DNA of 64,000 bases, taken from positions 611,138 through 675,137 of the forward strand of contig DOEE01000003.1 of the NCBI GenBank assembly GCA_003524095.1, in the 5' to 3' direction. Position 1 is the stretch's first letter, and each line of letters starts with the position of its first letter. This DNA comes from Clostridiales bacterium. Lineage in GTDB: Bacteria; Bacillota; Clostridia; Christensenellales; UBA1242. Below the pieces are notes generated by a model. That model had not been told where the DNA came from, made no database searches, and saw only the letters and a program-made list of their open reading frames with translations. Below, in pieces: positions 35,220-43,637 of this stretch. A program made the translations under genes and the position numbers.

Positions 35220-35924
35220 TTAATTAAATCCATAATCTCTTTTGTTCAAAACTTTTCTTAAAATTTCTATTGATTTTTTTTCAAGTCTTGAAATATAGCT
35301 TCGGCTAATATTTAATTTTTTTGCCACTTCTCTTTGTGTTAGAACGGGTTTTCCCAACAATCCATATCTAAGACACATTATCTCATATTCTCTTGGCGAT
35401 AAATACTTTTTCAAAATTTTGTCTAAGTCCTGAGAGACTATTTTTTGTTCAACAATATTCTCAACATTTTCATCGTCATCATAACTTAAATCTCCCACTC
35501 TTATCTCATTTTCTTCGTCATCTGCACCTAGCACATCTTCAATACTTACATTACACTTATGTTTCTTGTTAGCCCTAATTAACATGAGAATTTCATTTTC
35601 GATACATTTTGCTGCATACGTGCTAAATTGAGTTCCATGATTTAGTCTATAAGAATTTATTGCCTTAATAAGTCCCAAACTCCCCACAGAGATTAAATCG
35701 TCAGCCTCGTCAGCCTGACTATATTTTTTAACCACATGTGCCACCAGTCTCAAATTATGTTCAATAAGTATTTCTTTTGCTCTTTCGTCACCTTTTTCAA
35801 ATTGCTCAAGATAGTATTTTTCATCTTCTGCAGTCAGCGGTTTTGCAAATGAAGAAGAATTTTTTATGTATGAAGAGAAAAACATTATCTTTTGTAAAAA
35901 CATCATAAAACTTTCAACAATCAT
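35220..35924 (-). CDS. sigK: sporulation sigma factor SigK, uninterrupted
   Basis: The 234-residue protein matches pro-SigK. A hydrophobic N-terminal pro-sequence (about residues 1-20, with FFSSYIKN) precedes the SFAKPL junction, region 2 (NLRLVAHVVKKYSQ, DDLISVGSLGLIKAI, STYAAKCIENEI) and region 4 (LTQREVAKKLNISRSYISRLEKKS). SigK is the late mother-cell factor, activated by pro-sequence cleavage by SpoIVFB. The gene is intact, with no skin-type insertion. GGAG lies six bases before the ATG. A CATACATA string near 36010 could be part of a SigE -10, but the -35 is unclear. Confidence 0.92.
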   Translation of the reverse strand: MIVESFMMFLQKIMFFSSYIKNSSSFAKPLTAEDEKYYLEQFEKGDERAKEILIEHNLRLVAHVVKKYSQADEADDLISVGSLGLIKAINSYRLNHGTQFSTYAAKCIENEILMLIRANKKHKCNVSIEDVLGADDEENEIRVGDLSYDDDENVENIVEQKIVSQDLDKILKKYLSPREYEIMCLRYGLLGKPVLTQREVAKKLNISRSYISRLEKKSIEILRKVLNKRDYGFN

Positions 35925-36228
35925 ATCAAACTCCTATACCTAATGTATATGTCGAATATTGCCGAAATTTGCCTGTCCAAACAAAATTAATTAATTTAAT
36001 CGTAGCAGTTATGTATGTATATTTATGTTATTGCCTGCATAATTATACTTACATTAAATATTAATGTGCTAAAATTTTCTATTATAATTTTGTGTATATT
36101 TATTTGCTTTTGTGTATATTTATGTGTTTGTTTTCTACATAAAAATTATGTAATGCACCGTGCTTAAAATAAACGTTTCTTATTTTTTATATTTTAAATA
36201 AATTATTTTTTAAATCCCCTTTTAGTTG
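35925..36228. other. intergenic region upstream of sigK
   Basis: No gene is visible. A 16-base direct repeat, TTTTGTGTATATTTAT, occurs at 36088-36103 and 36108-36123. Its role is unknown. The sigK promoter must lie here. Confidence 0.4.
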
Positions 36229-36260
36229 CAAAAAAGATAGGTCAAAAAATTAACCTATCT
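36229..36260 (-). terminator. terminator after trhP
   Basis: GATAGGT and ACCTATC form a 7-bp stem, followed on the minus strand by six T. It ends the rnj-trmR-trhP operon. Confidence 0.85.
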
Positions 36261-36286
36261 AATATAAGTATATTTATAATCGAATT

Positions 36287-37498
36287 TTACTCTTGATTAT
36301 TTTTCTTTCTTAAGATGTCACCCGTTTTTAAATTTAAATCGATTTTTAAACTCAAAATTTGTTGCACTAAACTTGCATCTTCAATCAATTGATTATTTTC
36401 ATCATACATCTCTGTTACTTTAATAATTTTATTAAAGCAATCACCTGGCGACAATACTTCTAACTCGTCTCCAATTTTGAAACGATTGCGTTGTTCAATT
36501 TTGACATAACCATTTTGTGCATTTTCTTTGACAATGGCAATAAAGTCATAACTTTGAACTGGCATGCTGTCTTGAATATACTCTTTGTCCTTTGCTCCAA
36601 AATAAAAACCGGTTGTATATCTGCGATGGCTAGTTTTTTCAACTTCTTCAAGTAGAGTTTTGTCAAAAGGTCTGTTACTTTGAAAATCATCAATTGCTCT
36701 CTTGTAAGCATTAGTTATAGTCGCTACATAATGAGGACTTTTCATTCTACCTTCAATTTTAAACGATGTAACACCCGCATCAACCAAATCTTTTATATAT
36801 TCAATCATGCACAAGTCTTTGCTGTTAAGTATATATGTTCCACGTTCATCTTCTTGAATATCATAATACTCGCCATGTCTGGTTTTTTCACAAATTGAGT
36901 ATTCAAATCTACATGCTTGAATACATGCTCCGCGATTACTATCTCTTCCTGACAAATAGTTTGAAAGCAAACATCTTCCCGAGTAAGATATGCACATTGC
37001 ACCATGCACGAATGCTTCAATTTCCACATCCTTTGGAATAAAGTCTCTGATTTCTTTGATTTCCTGAATACTAAGTTCTCTTGCCAAAACTAGTCTCTTT
37101 GCACCCAAATCGCAATAAAATTTGGCTGTGTATTTGTTTGTAACATTTGCCTGGGTTGAAACATGCAATTCTAGTTTTGGAGTAACTTGTTTTGCTAGTA
37201 CCATTATCCCAATATCGCTAACTATAATTCCATCAACTCCAATGCTTTCAAGAAATTTCAGATATTCTTGTAGTCCATCAAAATCCACATTATGTGCAAC
37301 AATATTGATAGTAACATAAATTTTTTTGTTTAAACAATGTGCATATTCAACCGCTTCAGTTAATTCTTTTTCATCAAAATTTCCTGAGAACGCCCTGAGA
37401 CCAAACTTTTTGCCAGCCAAATAACAAGCATCTGCACCAAACTTAAAAGCAACCTTTAATTTTTCCATATTTCCAGCTGGGGAAAGTAATTCAAGCAT
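36287..37498 (-). CDS. trhP: U32 family tRNA U34 hydroxylation protein
   Basis: The 403-residue protein starts MLELLSPAGNMEKL and has the U32 signature (FVHGAMCISYSGRC, LSGRDSNRGACIQACR) with its four cysteines. In Bacillus, TrhP proteins hydroxylate uridine 34 of tRNAs to ho5U, which TrmR then methylates. Here trmR lies directly upstream and their ends overlap by eight bases, matching the yrrMNO arrangement but with one U32 gene instead of two. The start has AAAGGAG at seven bases. A generic peptidase role is less likely. Confidence 0.85.
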   Translation of the reverse strand: MLELLSPAGNMEKLKVAFKFGADACYLAGKKFGLRAFSGNFDEKELTEAVEYAHCLNKKIYVTINIVAHNVDFDGLQEYLKFLESIGVDGIIVSDIGIMVLAKQVTPKLELHVSTQANVTNKYTAKFYCDLGAKRLVLARELSIQEIKEIRDFIPKDVEIEAFVHGAMCISYSGRCLLSNYLSGRDSNRGACIQACRFEYSICEKTRHGEYYDIQEDERGTYILNSKDLCMIEYIKDLVDAGVTSFKIEGRMKSPHYVATITNAYKRAIDDFQSNRPFDKTLLEEVEKTSHRRYTTGFYFGAKDKEYIQDSMPVQSYDFIAIVKENAQNGYVKIEQRNRFKIGDELEVLSPGDCFNKIIKVTEMYDENNQLIEDASLVQQILSLKIDLNLKTGDILRKKNNQE

Positions 37499-38111
37499 TG
37501 TTTTCTCCTTTTTCGACTTTTGTAATCGCAATTCCGTCTTCAAGCCTTAATAAATCGGTTTTGTATGGATAATGATTAACCGCATCCAAATATTTTCTTA
37601 AATTCATTACCATTGTTCGTTTTTTGTGAGGAATGATTTGATTGCTTTCAACCATTCCGCCAAGCAGAACATTATCCGCAAAAATCACACCGTCTTCTCG
37701 TAATAGATTTTTGAGTGTATCAAGATATGCAATATATTGACCTTTTGCACCGTCTAAAAATATCATATCAAATTTTTTGCCCCGATTTTCCAAGTCTTTC
37801 AAAACGTCTTTGGCATCACCCAAAATTATCTGAACCCTGTCCAAGTTGTTAAATTTTTCAAAAGTCTTTTTGGCAATTTTTAAATATTCTTTGTTTATGT
37901 CTATAGTAGTCAGTTTTTTTGCGCCTGCACTCAAAATTATGTTGCCACTATATCCAATAGCACAGCCAATTTCAAGAATATTTTCAAACTTATTATCTTT
38001 GACAAAATCATACAAATATTTAGCCGATTTATCCCTAATTATAGGCACAAAGTTAGATTTTGCATAGTATCTTTCATCGGTTAATTTTTCAATCGTAATA
38101 TCAAATTCCAT
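37491..38111 (-). CDS. trmR: tRNA 5-hydroxyuridine methyltransferase
   Basis: The 206-residue class I O-methyltransferase has LEIGCAIGYSG (SAM loop), FLDGAKGQY and FADNVLLGG, typical of the YrrM family. The adjacent trhP supports the specific job of making mo5U34 in tRNA. I start at MEFDITIEKL; an upstream TTG frame would overlap the RNase J stop. It lies seven bases after rnj. Confidence 0.84.
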   Translation of the reverse strand: MEFDITIEKLTDERYYAKSNFVPIIRDKSAKYLYDFVKDNKFENILEIGCAIGYSGNIILSAGAKKLTTIDINKEYLKIAKKTFEKFNNLDRVQIILGDAKDVLKDLENRGKKFDMIFLDGAKGQYIAYLDTLKNLLREDGVIFADNVLLGGMVESNQIIPHKKRTMVMNLRKYLDAVNHYPYKTDLLRLEDGIAITKVEKGENNA

Positions 38112-38118
38112 TTCATTC

Positions 38119-39789
38119 TCAATTTGTTTCAATAATTATTGGAATAATCAAAGGTTTTCTCTTGCATTTCTTAAAGAAATAAGTTTGCAAGGTCTTTTTG
38201 ACATTCCCTTTAATCATCGACCAATCTTGTGTTTTGAAGTTTGCAGTAATTATTTGATTTAGTAACACATCTTTGACTTCTTCTAGCATTTCTTCGTTTC
38301 CCTTAATAGTCATAAATCCACGAGTTAAAATGTCTGGTTTAGATGTAAGCGAACCATTTTTTGCAGAAATTGTAATTGTTACTATACAAATTCCCTCTTC
38401 AGCAAGTTGCATTCTATCTCTTTGAACAATACCGCCCGCTTCACTCACTTCATATCCGTCAACTAGTTTAATTCCCGAAGGAACTGTGCCAGATTTTTTG
38501 ATGACATTTTTGTTAATTGTAATTGTATCGCCAATTTCTGGAATAACTATGTTTCGTTCATTCATTCCCAAATCTTTTGCCAAATTACTATGTGCCTTAA
38601 GATGTCTATATTCGCCATGAACAGGTACAAAAAATTTTGGTTTTAGAAGTGTGTGTATGGTTTTTAGTTCTTCTTGATAAGCGTGTCCACTAACATGAAC
38701 TTCAGCCAAAGATTCATAAATAATTGATGCACCTTTCGAATACAAAAGGTTAATTACATTATTAATTTCTTTTTCATTCCCCGGAATAACTGATGACGAA
38801 AAAATAACATAATCATTGCTTCCAATCTCAATTTTATTAAACTCACCATTAGCCATTCTTGTGAGTGCAGAATTTTCTTCACCCTGACTTCCAGTACAAA
38901 GAATACAAATTTGAGAGTCTTCGAACTTGTCCATATTATTAACATCAACAACAATTTCTTTGTTGAAATTTAATTCGCCGATTTTGGCTGCAGTCTCACA
39001 AATATTTAGCATGCTTCTACCAGTAAACACAATTTTTCTATTGTATTTTTCGCAGATATTCAAAATTTGTTGAATTCTATGAACATTACTTGCAAAAGTT
39101 GCTATAATAATTCTTTTTGAAGCATTTTGAACAAAAAGATTATCTAGCGTTGCTCCAACTTTTCTCTCACTCATACTAAATCCCGGACGTTCGGCATTTG
39201 TGCTATCAGCAGTCAAAAGAAGCACACCTTTTCTACTAATTTCAGCAAGTCTAACCATATCCATAGCATCACCATCAATTGGTGTATAATCAATTTTGAA
39301 GTCGCCCGTATGAAAATATACCCCAACTGGAGTTGTAATTGCGAGTGCCATAGAACCACTAATACTATGGGTAACCTTGACAAATTCTACTTGAAAATTT
39401 CCAATTTTGACAACTTGTTTTGGTTTAACACAAATTGGTTTACATTTAATTTTTTTGTGCTCTTTTAGTTTGTTTTCAATAAGCGCAACACTAAGTTTGC
39501 TTGCATATACTGGAACATTTGGAAGTTCTCTAAGCAAGTATGGCAACGCACCAATATGATCTTCATGACCATGAGTAATTAAGATTGCCTTGATTTTTTG
39601 TCTATTATTTATTAGATAAGTAAAGTCTGGAATAACAATATCTATTCCCGGCATATCGTCCGAAGGGAAAGCAAGACCACTGTCAATTACAAGCATCTCA
39701 TTGTTATATTCCAAAACCATAAGGTTCTTTCCAACTTCACCAACACCACCTAGGAACGAAAGTTTAATTCCGTTTTGTTGTTTGTTCAT
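38119..39789 (-). CDS. rnj: ribonuclease J
   Basis: The 556-residue metallo-beta-lactamase ribonuclease has HGHEDHIG at 73-80 with HxHxDH. Beta-CASP elements (VHRIQQI, SGHAYQEEL) and the C-terminal domain follow. RNase J is the 5'-to-3' exo- and endonuclease of Firmicute mRNA decay. AAAGGAG precedes its ATG. Whether it is J1 or J2 cannot be told from one copy. Confidence 0.95.
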   Translation of the reverse strand: MNKQQNGIKLSFLGGVGEVGKNLMVLEYNNEMLVIDSGLAFPSDDMPGIDIVIPDFTYLINNRQKIKAILITHGHEDHIGALPYLLRELPNVPVYASKLSVALIENKLKEHKKIKCKPICVKPKQVVKIGNFQVEFVKVTHSISGSMALAITTPVGVYFHTGDFKIDYTPIDGDAMDMVRLAEISRKGVLLLTADSTNAERPGFSMSERKVGATLDNLFVQNASKRIIIATFASNVHRIQQILNICEKYNRKIVFTGRSMLNICETAAKIGELNFNKEIVVDVNNMDKFEDSQICILCTGSQGEENSALTRMANGEFNKIEIGSNDYVIFSSSVIPGNEKEINNVINLLYSKGASIIYESLAEVHVSGHAYQEELKTIHTLLKPKFFVPVHGEYRHLKAHSNLAKDLGMNERNIVIPEIGDTITINKNVIKKSGTVPSGIKLVDGYEVSEAGGIVQRDRMQLAEEGICIVTITISAKNGSLTSKPDILTRGFMTIKGNEEMLEEVKDVLLNQIITANFKTQDWSMIKGNVKKTLQTYFFKKCKRKPLIIPIIIETN

Positions 39790-40186
39790 TTTTTCTCCTT
39801 TATTATTGTGTTTTATTAATTAATAGAATTAGAAAAAAATTTTTACAAATCACTTTCAATTCTATGTAAAATTAGCCAAAATATATATAAATTTGTAGTC
39901 CAACAAAAAAATCTGAACCACTTTTGCAGTATATTCAAAAAACTAATTAAAATATTGACACAAACAATCCCACATAACATTTGAATCAACAAAAAGTCTT
40001 TGTACACACAAAAAAATCTAATTAGGCAAAAACCTATTATTTATTTTGAAAATATAATATTTAACTAACTTCGTTATTGATATTATAAACTAATATTTCA
40101 AAAAAATCAATATTTAGAATTAATATTTGAAAAAAATAATATATATTATCTAAAAATCATTAAATAATATCAAATTAAGACAAAAA
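39790..40186. other. AT-rich intergenic region
   Basis: I see no gene in about 400 bases between rnj and the membrane protein gene. A weak TAGG/CCTA hairpin near 40008-40042, with a T-run on the minus strand, may end the membrane protein transcript. Confidence 0.4.
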
Positions 40187-41137
40187 CTAAACAATAAATT
40201 TCATGGATTTTAATTTGTCGCTTACTTCTTTTTTCTTAGGCGTTATAACATTATATACGTCAACATAATATCTCATTCCCTGTCCTTCATAAACAACCAC
40301 CATTCCAAAAATACTATAAAGTAGATATGATGCAGGAATAGTAAGAACAAGCCCTACTAAGAATGTGAACGTTCCAATAAGAACATTCGAAAGAATAATT
40401 GTAATAACTATGCCAATTGAATTTGAAAACACCTTAGGGAATATTCTGAAAGCATTTTTTATGCTAACTTTCAAAGATTTAAACACTCCATAATTCATAA
40501 CACACATGGTAGGCGCCCAACCAGCAAATATTGAATACTTAAGTGAAAATAGTAGTACAAAACCAAAAATAATTATAATTATGGCCATAATAGACATTAC
40601 AAAAGATATTTTAAATAGTTTCAAGCACAAAATAAATATGCCCAAATACAAAACTCTCAAAGGCAACATCACCAAAAAATTGACTAACACAAAACGAAAA
40701 TTTCTACCAAAAGTTTCGCCAAAACTCAAGTAATATCCATGTTTATTCATGCTTCCCATATAATAATGAAGTGAATTACACGAAGGCATGATTGTCAAAT
40801 TAGAAAGAATAAATTTAAAAAATAACAAAGTAGTTCCAATTCCTACAAAATTAATCCATACGTGAGACAAATTATTTTGTAAAATTTCGGTTAATTTTTC
40901 AAACAAAGTATTAATTGAAGTAAATAATGCTGTTAAATTTAGGTTGGACAAAAAATCTGAATACACGTTCAAAAAATCTGTAACAAGCCCGCCCGCACTT
41001 AGGAGTTTGTATATAGGATTAATACAGATATAGCATAGACCACCTGTTATTAAAAACACCAAAATATAATATAGAATATTCTTCCACACTATATCAAAGT
41101 TTGAAAATAAAATTTTAATTGAATTTTTGTAAATCAT
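40187..41137 (-). CDS. multi-pass membrane protein, unknown function
   Basis: The 316-residue protein has about five to six hydrophobic segments (residues about 20-45, 95-120, 150-200, 235-285) and a conserved-looking DVYNVITPKKKEVSDKLK tail. Its layout resembles clostridial membrane proteins of unknown function related to YesL or DUF975 types, but I cannot assign a family. It lies on the downstream side of the phage cassette with its own weak terminator, and is probably a host gene. Confidence 0.75.
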   Translation of the reverse strand: MIYKNSIKILFSNFDIVWKNILYYILVFLITGGLCYICINPIYKLLSAGGLVTDFLNVYSDFLSNLNLTALFTSINTLFEKLTEILQNNLSHVWINFVGIGTTLLFFKFILSNLTIMPSCNSLHYYMGSMNKHGYYLSFGETFGRNFRFVLVNFLVMLPLRVLYLGIFILCLKLFKISFVMSIMAIIIIIFGFVLLFSLKYSIFAGWAPTMCVMNYGVFKSLKVSIKNAFRIFPKVFSNSIGIVITIILSNVLIGTFTFLVGLVLTIPASYLLYSIFGMVVVYEGQGMRYYVDVYNVITPKKKEVSDKLKSMKFIV

Positions 41138-41197
41138 AAAATACCCTTTTGATATTTTTAGTATATATTAAAATTTAGATATTTGCAAATTAAAAAA

Positions 41198-41240
41198 CAA
41201 AAAAAGGTGTTCAAAATTGTCATAAAACAAATTGAACACC
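41198..41240 (-). terminator. terminator closing the phage cassette
   Basis: GGTGTTCAA and TTGAACACC form a 9-bp stem with a 17-base loop. On the minus strand TTTTTTTG follows. It begins ten bases after the last holin gene. Confidence 0.85.
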
Positions 41241-41249
41241 AAAACAAGT

Positions 41250-41498
41250 TTATTTATCTTTGTCTATATCATTTATATCTTCAAGAAGTTCTTCTTTAGA
41301 TGAATCCGACGTTTCCGTTTCATTTCTTTTGGTTATAAATCCAACCATTATAAGAAAAGAACACACAGCAAGTATTATTGATTCCACTTCTTTTGAATAC
41401 AAATTCAGACCAACAATTTTGGATATTGTGTCCAAAACAACAAATATTGCACCACTCAAGCCTAGCCAAAACGACGTGGTTTTAAGCTTTTTCTTCAT
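41250..41498 (-). CDS. phi-LC3-type phage holin
   Basis: The 82-residue protein begins MKKKLKTTSFWLGLSG and has two hydrophobic helices separated by a short loop, then an acidic tail. This fits the phi-LC3 holin family. Holins make the membrane hole that lets a lysin reach the wall. The ATG has AAGGAG upstream and overlaps the stop of the BhlA-like gene by 17 bases; a longer in-frame start is unsupported. No lysin follows it. Confidence 0.78.
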   Translation of the reverse strand: MKKKLKTTSFWLGLSGAIFVVLDTISKIVGLNLYSKEVESIILAVCSFLIMVGFITKRNETETSDSSKEELLEDINDIDKDK

Positions 41499-41736
41499 TA
41501 GTTTTCTCCTTAACTTTTCTAAAGACAATCTTTTTTTGATTTATTTTGTCCTTGATGTCTTCAACATCTTCCTTAACTTGCTTAACAATTTCAAGCGAGT
41601 TTCCAAGTTTTTCGATAGTCATCTGATATTTTTGTTCGCGAGTTCTGCTATCTTTTAACTGATAAACAAGCAGTCCCAAAAATAGTACCGCAAACAAACC
41701 ATTACTTATGGCTAAATTAACTATTTGTTCCCACAT
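41482..41736 (-). CDS. BhlA/UviB-type holin-like protein
   Basis: The 84-residue protein starts MWEQIVNLAISNGLFAVLFLG, a single N-terminal transmembrane helix, then YQLKDSRTREQKY and a charged coiled-coil tail. This is the BhlA/UviB layout found in phages and bacteriocin plasmids. It lies between the coiled-coil structural protein and the second holin. Confidence 0.82.
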   Translation of the reverse strand: MWEQIVNLAISNGLFAVLFLGLLVYQLKDSRTREQKYQMTIEKLGNSLEIVKQVKEDVEDIKDKINQKKIVFRKVKEKTNEEKA

Positions 41737-42469
41737 TTTTTATATCACTTTTGATAATTTCTAGACTATCACCAAAAAATTGTTTAATAGCATCGCCATT
41801 AAGTGCGTCATTAATTTTATCTTTGTCAACCGCACTCAAATAATAATCAATCAAGTACAATGATTTTTTTGCAATAAAATAATTAATTACCTTTAGAGAA
41901 TACTGTTTTTTCAAAGAATCAATTGAATGCACCAATTTAGAAGTAGTTACAAGTTCAAGAAGTTGTTTGTAATCATCATAGAATTTTGTCTTATCGGATT
42001 TTACATTATTGTTGATACTTTCGACTTGAAAATTCAAAGCATTAATTGACTGCTCAATTTTAGCAATCTCATCACTAATTTTGATTGCTTTTGTAATATT
42101 ACAATCCTTAATTGCTTGATTTTTTAAACTATTCAAATAAAACAATTTAAACTTTGAAACCTTTATTTGATTGTTTAATTTGTCATAACTATCAACATAA
42201 TCATTATATTCAGATTCTTGCATATAATTTTTTGGATTATCAAAATCATCATAGTCAAAATAAATTTCTTGTTTTTCTTCTTTTTTTATTTCTTTTAAAT
42301 TTTTTAACTTTTTTAGTTCGTCTTGTTCAAAATCTGTTGACTTTAAAAGGTTTTTTTCGCAAATATTCAAAATTTCTTTTTGTAAATCCTTTGTCTTATG
42401 ACTCGATATATCTTTATCAAATTCTTGAACAAGCACTTTTTCAAAAGTTTCGTTTGTATATTTATTCAT
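41717..42469 (-). CDS. phage cassette coiled-coil protein
   Basis: The 250-residue protein starts MNKYTNETFEKV and is almost entirely Lys-, Glu-, Ile- and Asn-rich helix with heptad-like spacing. It has no signal or membrane segment. I recognise no family. In its position, after the tail genes and before the holins, it could be a tail needle, ejection or assembly protein. I start at the ATG with GGAGAAAAAGT; an upstream frame lacks a signal. Its 3' end overlaps the BhlA-like start. Confidence 0.75.
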   Translation of the reverse strand: MNKYTNETFEKVLVQEFDKDISSHKTKDLQKEILNICEKNLLKSTDFEQDELKKLKNLKEIKKEEKQEIYFDYDDFDNPKNYMQESEYNDYVDSYDKLNNQIKVSKFKLFYLNSLKNQAIKDCNITKAIKISDEIAKIEQSINALNFQVESINNNVKSDKTKFYDDYKQLLELVTTSKLVHSIDSLKKQYSLKVINYFIAKKSLYLIDYYLSAVDKDKINDALNGDAIKQFFGDSLEIIKSDIKNVGTNS

Positions 42470-42530
42470 ACTTTTTCTCCTAGAATTAAACGAACTCAAA
42501 TTAATTTTCAAAATTCTTTCCGCTATACTA

Positions 42531-43637
42531 CTAGATGTCACCATAATTAATTTTTCCGCTTAGTTCTTTGTTGTTAAATAGCAAATATTGATTGTCAATT
42601 TTGACAATATCATTCACATTCCAAATAGTCGTATTCTCACCTTGTTGAGTCAATTTGCCTTGATTATACACATATTTGCTAATAATTACATTGTAGTCAT
42701 TTACTATTGCTATATCTACACTATTCTCAGATACAAATATTTTGGCATTTTCGCCATTTTTTTCAGTTAGCACTTGTGCCGAGTCATTAGTCAGATAAGC
42801 CAAAGCAATTTTTCCATCATAACTATTTATTCCTATAATAGGCATCGGGAAAGTACCACTAATAGAAATTTCACATATGGATTTTGGATAAAATTTAGGG
42901 TCAAGAGGAATTTCAATTTCATCGCTAACTGCAGTTGTTGTAACACTTTTGTAATACACTTTTTGTCCCCTAATATATGCAACACTCAACAAGTTTAAAT
43001 AATGTCTTGTAATAATTTTTGCGTGTTCTGCAGACGAAGTAATTTGTTTAGTAATTGTATTATCATTCGTATACATGTATAAATATAAGTATCCATTTAT
43101 GTTTTTTAGTACGGCATGATAATAAGTATCTGAACTGTAATAATAATCACCATAATCAATAATACCATCAACACTCTCAACAAATGTTAGATTGTTATTT
43201 GAAATATCATCTATCGTAGAATATGAATACACTTCATTTTTACCACAATCAAAAACAAGTTTCTTTGTTCCAGAACAACACTTGATTAAATTTTGATAAT
43301 TCGACTCTGCACCATAAATTTCAATGGACAACCTTCCACTTGTTCCTGAAATTGTCAATATAGGATTATCTTCAAAAACACAATAAACAATTCTTGTCTC
43401 CGATTTTGTTAATTTTACAAGTTTAACGTCATTGTAATAAATTTCTAGATTTTGCGGATTTTCGACTGAAATAGTTAAATATCCGTAAGTAATATAATCC
43501 TGCGAAAACAACTGAATTTTTTTGGTTGCGGTTATTTTGTGAAAAACAATCTTCTTTAGACAATTAGTACTATTATTCAAAACCCTATTTTGTTTGAGCA
43601 TATCCGAAAATTCATTTAGTGAATTATAATCATTCAT
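42531..43637 (-). CDS. phage tail-associated protein, beta-rich
   Basis: The 368-residue protein alternates short beta strands throughout, with many Tyr, Asn and Ile. It resembles a propeller or tail-tip protein rather than an enzyme. The start at MNDYNSLNEF overlaps the stop of the hub-like gene by eight bases. It is the best candidate in the cassette for a receptor-contacting tail protein, but no motif proves that. Confidence 0.7.
   Translation of the reverse strand: MNDYNSLNEFSDMLKQNRVLNNSTNCLKKIVFHKITATKKIQLFSQDYITYGYLTISVENPQNLEIYYNDVKLVKLTKSETRIVYCVFEDNPILTISGTSGRLSIEIYGAESNYQNLIKCCSGTKKLVFDCGKNEVYSYSTIDDISNNNLTFVESVDGIIDYGDYYYSSDTYYHAVLKNINGYLYLYMYTNDNTITKQITSSAEHAKIITRHYLNLLSVAYIRGQKVYYKSVTTTAVSDEIEIPLDPKFYPKSICEISISGTFPMPIIGINSYDGKIALAYLTNDSAQVLTEKNGENAKIFVSENSVDIAIVNDYNVIISKYVYNQGKLTQQGENTTIWNVNDIVKIDNQYLLFNNKELSGKINYGDI

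Noticed and set aside
36088..36123. Direct repeat upstream of sigK as a mobile-element trace
   Set aside because: The 16-base AT-rich repeat with 20-base period is easily explained by slippage.
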